Source of the DNA: Blautia schinkii DSM 10518
Lineage (GTDB): Bacteria; Bacillota; Clostridia; Lachnospirales; Lachnospiraceae
Assembly (NCBI GenBank): GCA_000702025.1
Contig: JNKJ01000029.1
Location: 19,697 to 83,696, forward strand
Direction of reading: 5' to 3'
DNA length: 64,000 bases
In this document: positions 8,674 to 15,793 of the stretch, piece after piece
Layout: every line of letters starts with the position of its first letter
Numbering within the stretch: the first letter of the stretch is position 1
Notes under the pieces: generated by a model
Told to the model about the DNA's origin: nothing
Databases searched by the model: none
The model's input: only the letters and a program-made list of their open reading frames with translations
Program-made: the position numbers and the translations under genes

Positions 8674-10449
8674 ATGAAGAAATTAATGACCGGCGATGAA
8701 GCCATCGCCAGAGGGGCATACGAAGCCGGTGTCAGCTATGCGTCAGCGTATCCGGGGACACCGAGCACAGAAATTCTGGAAAATATTTCTACATATAAAG
8801 AAATTTATGCAGAGTGGGCTCCCAATGAAAAGGTAGCTATGGAGTCTGCAATCGGAGCATCCGTGGCAGGCCTGCGCAGCATGGTATCCATGAAGCACGT
8901 AGGCATGAACGTAGCGGCTGACCCGATGTTTACCTGGGCCTACATGGGCGTGAACGGCGGAAATGTCATCATCACCGCTGACGAACCCGGTATGTTCTCC
9001 TCACAGAACGAGCAGGACAACCGCAATTATGCAAAAGCAGCAAAGATTGCCATGCTGGAGCCTTCCGACAGCCAGGAGTGCATCGACATGGTAAAGGCAG
9101 CCTATGTTTTAGGCGAGGAGTTTGACACGCCGTTTATCGTTCGTCTCACGACTCGTATCTGCCATTCCAAATCCATCGTAGAATTAAAGGACCGCAAGGA
9201 TGTTCCGGCTAAGACCTGGGATAAGAATCCTGCGAAATATGTGTGTCTTCCGGCAATCGCCCGCAATCTGCGTGTGAAATTAGAGGAGCGCATGAAAAAG
9301 CTTGCGGCTTACAGCGAGACTTCCCCCTTTAACCGTGTGGAAATGGGAGATACCAAGATTGGTGTGATCGCATCCGGTGTATGCTATTATTACGCAAAAG
9401 AAGTATTCGGCGACAATGCTTCTTATCTGAAGCTCGGATTTACCAATCCGCTTCCGGCAGGACTCATCAAGGATTTCTGCAGCAAAGTGGAAAAAGTCTA
9501 TATCCTTGAGGAGAACGACCCCTATATTGAGGAGTTTGTGAAACAGCAGGGCTGTGCCTGCATCGGCAAGGAGCTCTTCCCGGCTTACGGCGAGATGACT
9601 CCGGACGTGATTCGTGCGTGTGTGAGCGGGACACCGAATAAGACCATAGAGTTTGACAAGAGCAAGCTTATTAACCGTGCGCCTACTTTCTGTGCAGGAT
9701 GTCCTCACAGAGGCGTATTCTACCGTTTAGGCAAGCGCAAGGATATTATGATCAGCGGAGATATCGGCTGCTATACCTTAGCAGCAGGCAAACCGTACAA
9801 TGCCATGGATTCCACTGTCTGCATGGGAGCCAGCATCAGCCTTGGACACGGCGCGCAGAGAGCGTTTAATGCCCAGGGTACCGGCCGCAGAGTCGTGACT
9901 GTGCTGGGAGATTCTACTTTCTTCCATACAGGAATCAACTCTTTGATCAACACGGTTTACAACAAGAGCAATACCGTCAATATCATTCTTGACAACCGCA
10001 TCACAGGTATGACAGGCCACCAGGAGAATCCGGGAACCGGCTATACCGCCAAGGGTGAGGAAACAACACTTATTAAAATCGAGGATCTTGTGCGTGCAAT
10101 CGGCGTGAAGCATGTGTATGTCATTGACCCGAATAACCTGCAGGAAGTAGATGACACACTTGATAAATGTCTGGCGCTTGACGAACCGTCCGTGATCATC
10201 ACACGCTGGCCCTGCGTGCTCAAGAAATTCTCTAAAGAGGATAAGGGTGAGTTTGATGATCTTTTCACCACTAAGAACAAAGTGGACGAGGACAAGTGTA
10301 TTGGATGCCGCCTCTGCCTGAAAGCAGGCTGTCCGGCAATGTCTTATGATAAAGAAAACAAAAAGATACGCATCAACCGTGCACAGTGCGTGGGCTGTGA
10401 TGTCTGCACACAGGTCTGCCCGAAAGACGCGATTGTGAAGGAGGATTAA
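8674..10449 (+). CDS. iorA: Indolepyruvate ferredoxin oxidoreductase, alpha subunit
   Basis: Oxidatively decarboxylates aryl-2-oxo acids (indolepyruvate, phenylpyruvate, 4-hydroxyphenylpyruvate) to aryl-acetyl-CoA, reducing ferredoxin. 591 aa. In order: pyrimidine-binding/transketolase-like domain from residue 1 (SAYPGTPSTEI near 26), middle domain, thiamine-diphosphate domain (GDIGCYTLAAGKPYNAMDS near 370), then two ferredoxin-type 4Fe-4S motifs, CIGCRLCLKAGCP (near 542) and CVGCDVCTQVCP (near 571). The ribosome site AAGGAGGT precedes ATG 8674. It is the first gene of a four-gene operon whose other members supply the second subunit, an amino-acid transporter and an aminotransferase. Confidence 0.96.
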   Translation: MKKLMTGDEAIARGAYEAGVSYASAYPGTPSTEILENISTYKEIYAEWAPNEKVAMESAIGASVAGLRSMVSMKHVGMNVAADPMFTWAYMGVNGGNVIITADEPGMFSSQNEQDNRNYAKAAKIAMLEPSDSQECIDMVKAAYVLGEEFDTPFIVRLTTRICHSKSIVELKDRKDVPAKTWDKNPAKYVCLPAIARNLRVKLEERMKKLAAYSETSPFNRVEMGDTKIGVIASGVCYYYAKEVFGDNASYLKLGFTNPLPAGLIKDFCSKVEKVYILEENDPYIEEFVKQQGCACIGKELFPAYGEMTPDVIRACVSGTPNKTIEFDKSKLINRAPTFCAGCPHRGVFYRLGKRKDIMISGDIGCYTLAAGKPYNAMDSTVCMGASISLGHGAQRAFNAQGTGRRVVTVLGDSTFFHTGINSLINTVYNKSNTVNIILDNRITGMTGHQENPGTGYTAKGEETTLIKIEDLVRAIGVKHVYVIDPNNLQEVDDTLDKCLALDEPSVIITRWPCVLKKFSKEDKGEFDDLFTTKNKVDEDKCIGCRLCLKAGCPAMSYDKENKKIRINRAQCVGCDVCTQVCPKDAIVKED

Positions 10450-10453
10450 TGCC

Positions 10454-11026
10454 ATGACAAAAAGCATTTTATTAGTAGGTGTGGGCGGTCAGGGTACCAT
10501 CCTTGCCAGCAAGATTTTGACAAACGGCCTCATGGAAGCAGGCTTTGACGTAAAGATGAGTGAAATCCACGGTATGTCCCAGCGCGGCGGCAGCGTATCC
10601 TCCCAGGTGCGCTACGGCGAAGCGGTCATGTCCCCGGTTATTGAGAAGGGCAAGGCTGACATTGTGGTTTCCTTTGAGAAGATGGAGGCGCTGCGTGCCC
10701 TTGACTATCTGAAGGAGAATGGTACACTCGTAGTGAATAACGAGGAGATTCCGTCCATGTCCGTCATCACCGGAGACGAAGAGTATCCGGATGATGTGAT
10801 GGCAGAAATAGAAAAGCATGTGAAGGCGAAGGTGGTGGATGCCACACGTCTCGCCAGAGAGCTGGGAAATGAGAAGGCTGCCAATATCATCCTGCTCGGT
10901 ACGATCATCAAGTCCATGGGACTGGATAAGATTGACTGGGACAGCATTTTAGAGGCAAATATCAAGCCACAGTTCGTAGAATTAAATAAAAAAGCGTTGA
11001 AGGTGGGGATGGATGCTGTCGCATAG
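10454..11026 (+). CDS. iorB: Indolepyruvate ferredoxin oxidoreductase, beta subunit
   Basis: Gamma-type/catalytic partner domain of the IorAB complex, 190 aa, usual length. The N-terminus ILLVGVGGQGTILASKIL and the MSEIHGMSQRGGSVSSQVR segment near residue 36 are typical for the 2-oxoacid:ferredoxin oxidoreductase gamma domain. It begins 4 nt after the iorA stop, so the two subunits are made together. The ribosome site is the GAAGGAGG at the end of iorA. Confidence 0.95.
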   Translation: MTKSILLVGVGGQGTILASKILTNGLMEAGFDVKMSEIHGMSQRGGSVSSQVRYGEAVMSPVIEKGKADIVVSFEKMEALRALDYLKENGTLVVNNEEIPSMSVITGDEEYPDDVMAEIEKHVKAKVVDATRLARELGNEKAANIILLGTIIKSMGLDKIDWDSILEANIKPQFVELNKKALKVGMDAVA

Positions 11027-11059
11027 ACTATCCAGAAGAACGAGGAGAGGAGTTAATCG

Positions 11060-12559
11060 TTGAAAGAACGTGAAAAATTCGGCTCGCGCCTGGGCTTTAT
11101 CCTGGTGTCCGCAGGCTGTGCGATTGGACTGGGAAATGTATGGAAATTCCCCTACATGGCCGGTAAATTCGGAGGAGCCGCATTTATCCTGATTTATCTT
11201 GTATTCCTGGCAATTCTTGGGCTGCCAATTCTGGTGTGTGAGTTTGCCGTAGGCCGTGCAAGCCGTAAAAGCACGGCCAAGGCTTTCCATGATCTTGAGC
11301 CAAAGGGAGCCAATTTCCATAATTTCAGTTATATGAGCATGGTTTCCAACTATGTTTTGATGATGTTTTATACTATGGTGGCAGGCTGGATGATGTATTA
11401 CTGCTTCACCACAGCAACCGGAAGACTTGGGGGGAAGAATACAGAGGAAGTTATTTCCTGGTTTGACAATCTTCAGGCATCGCCGGGTACCATGACCTTT
11501 TGGATGGTGTTGGTAGTGGTACTTTCTTTCGGGATCTGTTCCCTGGGTGTGCAGAAGGGCCTGGAAAGAATCACCAAGTTTATGATGATCTGCCTTCTGG
11601 CACTGATCGTGCTGCTGGCAGTCCATTCCCTCACGCTCGACGGAGCCATGGAGGGCGTGAAATTTTACCTGATACCCAACTTTGATTCCATGAAAGAGGC
11701 GGGGATAGGCAATGTGATTTTCGGCGCCATGTCCCAGGCGTTCTTTACCTTAAGTATCGGTGCGGGCTCCATGACGATTTTCGGAAGTTATCTGGGGAAG
11801 GACCGTTCCCTGGGCGGAGAATCGGTGCATATCACACTTTTGGATACTTTCGTGGCGCTTATGGCAGGTCTGATCATCATTCCGGCGTGCTTTGCTTTTG
11901 GCGTAGAGCCGGGAGCGGGACCGGGGCTGATTTTTATCACCCTGCCCAATGTGTTTAACCAGATGGCGGGCGGCAGAGTGTGGGGAAGCCTGTTCTTCCT
12001 CTTTATGTCCTTTGCAGCACTGTCTACCGTAATTGCCGTGTTTGAAAATATTTTATCCTATGCTATGGATTTGTGGGGCTGGAGCCGCAGGAAAGCGGTA
12101 GCGGTCAATCTGATTCTGATGATCGTACTTTCCATGCCGGCAGTCCTTGGATTTAATGTACTTTCGGGCCTTCAGCCGCTGGGAGAGGGCAGCAATATCA
12201 TGGATTTGGAAGATTTTATTGTGTCCAGCAATATCCTGCCGCTTGGTTCCGTTGTATATGTGATGTTCTGCGTGTCCCGTTACGGGTGGGGCTGGGAGAA
12301 CTTCCTTAAGGAGGTCAACACTGGTTCCGGACTTAAATTCCCGCGGGGGGTCCGTCCGTATATGTTGTTTGTAATCCCTGCTGTGATCGTGATCATTTAT
12401 CTGAAAGGATATTACGATATGTTCAGCCACAGAGGTCCGGCCGTGTTCGCAGCCTGGATGGTGGTGGGCGTGCTGGTTCTGGCGCTGATCGGTTGGTTTA
12501 TCTTCGGCGGTAGACGGCGGCAGCAGAAGCTTCAGGCAGAAAAGGAGAGAAAAAGATGA
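11060..12559 (+). CDS. Sodium-dependent amino-acid transporter (NSS family)
   Basis: 499 aa LeuT-fold symporter. The first helix carries the diagnostic unwound motif SAGCAIGLGNVWKFPYMAG (residues about 14-32) that binds sodium and substrate; eleven to twelve further hydrophobic segments follow, with a charged C-terminal tail (GGRRRQQKLQAEKERKR). Start is TTG 11060 behind GGAGAGGAG. It lies in the ior operon and its stop overlaps the next start (ATGA), so its substrate is most simply the amino acid transaminated by the next enzyme and oxidised by IorAB, probably an aromatic one; that is inference from context. Confidence 0.92.
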   Translation: MKEREKFGSRLGFILVSAGCAIGLGNVWKFPYMAGKFGGAAFILIYLVFLAILGLPILVCEFAVGRASRKSTAKAFHDLEPKGANFHNFSYMSMVSNYVLMMFYTMVAGWMMYYCFTTATGRLGGKNTEEVISWFDNLQASPGTMTFWMVLVVVLSFGICSLGVQKGLERITKFMMICLLALIVLLAVHSLTLDGAMEGVKFYLIPNFDSMKEAGIGNVIFGAMSQAFFTLSIGAGSMTIFGSYLGKDRSLGGESVHITLLDTFVALMAGLIIIPACFAFGVEPGAGPGLIFITLPNVFNQMAGGRVWGSLFFLFMSFAALSTVIAVFENILSYAMDLWGWSRRKAVAVNLILMIVLSMPAVLGFNVLSGLQPLGEGSNIMDLEDFIVSSNILPLGSVVYVMFCVSRYGWGWENFLKEVNTGSGLKFPRGVRPYMLFVIPAVIVIIYLKGYYDMFSHRGPAVFAAWMVVGVLVLALIGWFIFGGRRRQQKLQAEKERKR

Positions 12560-13743
12560 TTGCAGAAAAAATGAAATCGTTTGTTGCAAATAATTCTGCT
12601 ATCCGTATGATGTTCGAGGAGGGCAACCGTCTCCGCGCAATATACGGTGCAGATAAGGTTTTTGACTTTAGTCTGGGTAATCCCAGCGTTCCGGCGCCGG
12701 ACTGCGTGCGCCAGGCCATTATCGACCTTGTGAATGAGGAGGAGCCTACTGTGCTTCACGGTTATATGAGCAACGCAGGCTTCGAGGATGTGCGCCAGAC
12801 CATTGCAGAATCCCTCAACCGTCGTTTCGGTACCTCTTTTGCAGGGAAAAACCTGATCATGACTGTGGGAGCTGCCAGCGGACTGAATGTGATTTTAAAA
12901 ACCGTAGTCAACCCTGGCGAGGAAGTGATTGTTTTTGCCCCATATTTCCTGGAATACGGCGCATATGTGAAGAATTATGACGGCAAGCTGGTGGAAATCA
13001 GCCCGGATACTACCACCTTCCAGCCGAATCTGGAGGAGCTAGAGCAGAAGATTACAGCGAACACAAGAGCTGTCATTGTCAATACACCTCACAATCCTAC
13101 GGGCGTTGTTTACTCAGAGGAAACCATTAAAAAGCTGGCTTCCATTCTTGAGAAAAAACAGCAGGAATTCGGAAGTGTGATTTATCTGATTTCCGATGAA
13201 CCGTACAGAGAACTGGCTTACGATGGTGTGGAGGTTCCCTACCTCACCAAGTATTATAAAAATACGGTGGTCGGCTATTCCTACAGTAAATCTCTGTCCC
13301 TCCCCGGAGAGCGTATCGGATATCTGGTCATCCCGGATGAGCTGGAGGACAGCGAGACAGTGATCGCCGCAGCTTCCATTGCCAACCGCATTCTGGGCAG
13401 CGTCAACGCGCCGTCACTCATGCAGAAAGTGATTGCGAAATGTGTGGATGCGGAAGTGGATGTGGCTGCTTATGACAAGAACCGCACGGCTCTGTATAAC
13501 GGCTTAAAGGAGTGCGGATTCGAGTGCATCAAGCCTCAGGGCGCGTTTTATCTTTTTGTGAAATCTCCTGTACCGGATGAGAAGGAATTCTGTGCGGCAG
13601 GAAAGAAATATAACATCCTTATGGTGCCCGGCAGCTCCTTTGCTTGTCCGGGATATGTAAGGCTGGCTTATTGTGTGTCCTATGATACAATCGTTAATTC
13701 ACTGCCGGAGTTTAAAAAGCTGGCGGCCGAGTATGGCCTTTGA
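12556..13743 (+). CDS. Class I/II PLP-dependent aminotransferase
   Basis: 395 aa fold-type I aminotransferase of the aspartate/aromatic aminotransferase group. Seen: FSLGNPSVPAPD near residue 38, the NTPHNPTG motif near 175, SDEPYRELAY near 213, and the PLP lysine in SYSKSLSLPGERIGY (about Lys245). Its ATG overlaps the transporter stop by 4 nt. In this operon it would turn the imported amino acid into the 2-oxo acid used by IorAB, while the oxo acceptor is unknown. A terminator follows within 20 nt. Confidence 0.92.
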   Translation: MIAEKMKSFVANNSAIRMMFEEGNRLRAIYGADKVFDFSLGNPSVPAPDCVRQAIIDLVNEEEPTVLHGYMSNAGFEDVRQTIAESLNRRFGTSFAGKNLIMTVGAASGLNVILKTVVNPGEEVIVFAPYFLEYGAYVKNYDGKLVEISPDTTTFQPNLEELEQKITANTRAVIVNTPHNPTGVVYSEETIKKLASILEKKQQEFGSVIYLISDEPYRELAYDGVEVPYLTKYYKNTVVGYSYSKSLSLPGERIGYLVIPDELEDSETVIAAASIANRILGSVNAPSLMQKVIAKCVDAEVDVAAYDKNRTALYNGLKECGFECIKPQGAFYLFVKSPVPDEKEFCAAGKKYNILMVPGSSFACPGYVRLAYCVSYDTIVNSLPEFKKLAAEYGL

Positions 13744-13762
13744 TCAGTTGCAAACATAAATA

Positions 13763-13811
13763 AAACGGAAACAGGTCAGCCAATAAAATGGGCGGACCTG
13801 TTTCCGTTTTT
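13763..13811. terminator. Bidirectional terminator between the ior operon and the LytTR gene
   Basis: 15-bp perfect stem, AAACGGAAACAGGTC (13763-13777) with GACCTGTTTCCGTTT (13795-13809), T run on the plus strand and A run on the other side, between convergent genes. Confidence 0.92.
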
Positions 13812-13822
13812 GCATGATATAT

Positions 13823-14689
13823 TTATTTTGATTTCATGGAGGCGAGGAAAAGCTCCAGCGAATCAAGCTGTTTTGACGACAGAGCATTCAGGAGAGGAAT
13901 GAAGCGCTGGCAGGTATCTGCATCTGTAAACTTACGGGGGCAGATAAAACGGCTGTTTTCATAAGAATCCTTGCCGGTCACATCCGTGAGCAGGCACGCG
14001 CAGTAGCCGTGCATTGGCTGGAAGCATTGGATGCGGAGCACCTTTTTCAGCTCCTGGCGGAAGTCGATGATCTCCATTTCCTTGCCTTCAAATGCTACCT
14101 CGCGGTATATGGACAACCATTTTTTCTGTGCGTCAGGAAAAATACTAAGGAAGGAATTGCCTTCCAGATCTTTCAGCGGCACACCCTCCAACTCAGCCAA
14201 AGACTGGTTTGCATAGCGGAAGATGAAATCAATGGAGTGTCCGTTGCTGTCGATCACCATTTCAATCACGGCAAAGGCAATGGGGATATTGTCAAAGCTC
14301 TTGTATTTTTCGTAGAAATCAATAGCATGGTGCAGTGTGTCTGGAGCTTGTGCTGCATATTTATGCTTTATATATGTCTGATATCCGTCAAGGATTGATT
14401 TCTCCCTGCGCTTGCTATAGGGCAGAGATTCGTTGTTCGTCAAGGTTACCTGGGTATCATGAATGGAATGAATTGCATGATAGTTTATAATGCAGTTACG
14501 GCTGATACGGACAAAATCTGCTCTGGGAAGCAATTGCTCCAGCTCAGATAGGGTAATAAATAAATTCAGAGTTACATTGTTCTTTAAATGCAAAAAGCTA
14601 AGCTTATCGGAAATCGTAATATATAAAATGTCCTTTGTCTGAATGGTTTCCCATTTTCGGTTAATCAATAGTTTTATCGTCTCTTTCAT
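13823..14689 (-). CDS. LytTR DNA-binding protein with C-terminal PAS-like domain
   Basis: 288 aa. Residues about 5-100 form a LytTR DNA-binding domain (ILYITISDKLSFLHLKN, LPRADFVRISRNCIINYHAI, YSKRREKSILDGY). Residues about 120-225 look like a PAS sensor (IPIAFAVIEMVIDSNGHSIDFIFRYANQS, EGVPLKDLEGNSFLSIFP). LytTR is usually C-terminal behind a receiver; here it is N-terminal and no receiver or kinase is nearby, so it may be a one-component sensor. The last 60 residues, with two cysteines, match nothing I recognise. It is convergent to the ior operon and monocistronic. Confidence 0.8.
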   Translation of the reverse strand: MKETIKLLINRKWETIQTKDILYITISDKLSFLHLKNNVTLNLFITLSELEQLLPRADFVRISRNCIINYHAIHSIHDTQVTLTNNESLPYSKRREKSILDGYQTYIKHKYAAQAPDTLHHAIDFYEKYKSFDNIPIAFAVIEMVIDSNGHSIDFIFRYANQSLAELEGVPLKDLEGNSFLSIFPDAQKKWLSIYREVAFEGKEMEIIDFRQELKKVLRIQCFQPMHGYCACLLTDVTGKDSYENSRFICPRKFTDADTCQRFIPLLNALSSKQLDSLELFLASMKSK

Positions 14690-15010
14690 GTCAGCACCTG
14701 TTCATCATTTTTGTATAAATATGTAAATTTATAAAACTGGATAAGATATTCTACTTTTATATGGTAAGATTTTTGACGAAAATTGTCAATAAAACTATAG
14801 CTGTAAAATGAAGTTATTTCGTAAATGGTGCACAAAAATATACGTGAAGTGACTAATTTAGTTCTTCACGTATAATCTTACGGAAAAATTTTAAAAATTT
14901 TCATTTTTGCTCATAACGGCTGTCCGCGGCACGCTGACATATTATGGGAAAAACCAGGCTGCATCTGCACAAATGGCAGACACAGCCCTGAAAAAATACA
15001 GATTATATAA
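14690..15010. other. Intergenic region with palindromes
   Basis: AT-rich. It holds the inverted repeat TTGAC-N7-GTCAA (14773-14789), a 10-bp inverted repeat ATACGTGAAG/CTTCACGTAT (14840-14873) with an inner ACTAA/TTAGT, and the terminator of the kinase gene. No convincing ORF. Confidence 0.55.
14948..14990 (-). terminator. Terminator after the APH-like kinase gene
   Basis: Minus strand: CAGGGCTG-TG-TCTGC pairs with GCAGA-TG-CAGCCTG, followed by GGTTTTT. It lies 20 nt past the kinase stop and would end the adhE-kinase transcript. Confidence 0.75.
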
Positions 15011-15769
15011 TTACTGGAAGTCAATAATATCAATCCAGCGCATCAGGAATTCTCTTTCCTCTTCCACACCCTTGGTAAGCTGCGCAGCAGCAGCAATAGG
15101 CAGCCATTTCTGTACGTACTGTTTAGCTGTGTCGCTCTTCTTACAGAAAAGCTCCAGGTAGAGATCTGCTGTTTTTTGATCTTTAAGTGCGAATTCCAGA
15201 TAGGTGATGGCAGCGTCTCCGCTTGCATTTCCCTGAGTGGCATGCGCCCAGTCTACGATGCTCATGGTGCCGTCTTTGGCTACGATCACGTTGCTTGGAT
15301 TAAAATCGCCGTGGCAAAGCTTGGTATGGTTTGGCATGGAGTCCAGACGTGTGCACAGTTCATAGCGTGTGGTAGCGTCGATCACATCCTTAAGACTGGA
15401 AATCTTGCGGGCAAATTTATCCTTCTGCAGTGTCAGGCGTGGTGCTTTATTGGCGTGCATGGTAAGCTGCAGGTCCACGAACTGTTCCATATACTTCTCA
15501 AGTTCGGCGGGATTCTCTTTCATAAGCTCCTCAAGGGTGCGGCCTTCTATGAACTCAATGGAGATTGCCCATTCCCCGTCAATCTGGCTCACTTCCAGAA
15601 CCTTGGGGATATTAAGTCCGCTTTCCTCTACGCGGGCCTGGCAGAGCGCCTCATTAAATACGTTTGCCTTGCCGTGTTCCTTAGTGAAAACCTTAACAAT
15701 ACGGTCTCCATCTCTGTAAACTACCTTGTATGGACGGGTCAAAAATACTTTTTTATTCTTTAAATTCAT
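15011..15769 (-). CDS. APH-like small-molecule kinase (phosphotransferase family)
   Basis: 252 aa protein of the aminoglycoside/choline phosphotransferase fold. Catalytic loop HGDFNPSNV near residue 155 and metal-binding DWAHATQGNASGD near 172 are intact; the N-lobe has the VKVFTKEH lysine near 30 and the hinge EFIEGRTLEELM near 72. It starts 24 nt after adhE on the same strand with GGGAG before ATG, so it is almost surely co-transcribed with adhE. The substrate is unknown; resistance to aminoglycosides is not a safe reading, since related kinases act on sugars, choline or amino sugars. Confidence 0.82.
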   Translation of the reverse strand: MNLKNKKVFLTRPYKVVYRDGDRIVKVFTKEHGKANVFNEALCQARVEESGLNIPKVLEVSQIDGEWAISIEFIEGRTLEELMKENPAELEKYMEQFVDLQLTMHANKAPRLTLQKDKFARKISSLKDVIDATTRYELCTRLDSMPNHTKLCHGDFNPSNVIVAKDGTMSIVDWAHATQGNASGDAAITYLEFALKDQKTADLYLELFCKKSDTAKQYVQKWLPIAAAAQLTKGVEEEREFLMRWIDIIDFQ

Positions 15770-15793
15770 GGTAACTCCCTTCCTTTCCCCTGA

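Noticed and set aside
14907..15161. 84-codon ORF overlapping the APH-like kinase end
   Set aside because: It runs through the terminator and the antisense of the kinase gene and has no ribosome site or family match.
15011..15769. Antibiotic-resistance call for the APH-like kinase
   Set aside because: The fold is shared by many metabolic kinases, and the gene is next to adhE with no resistance context.
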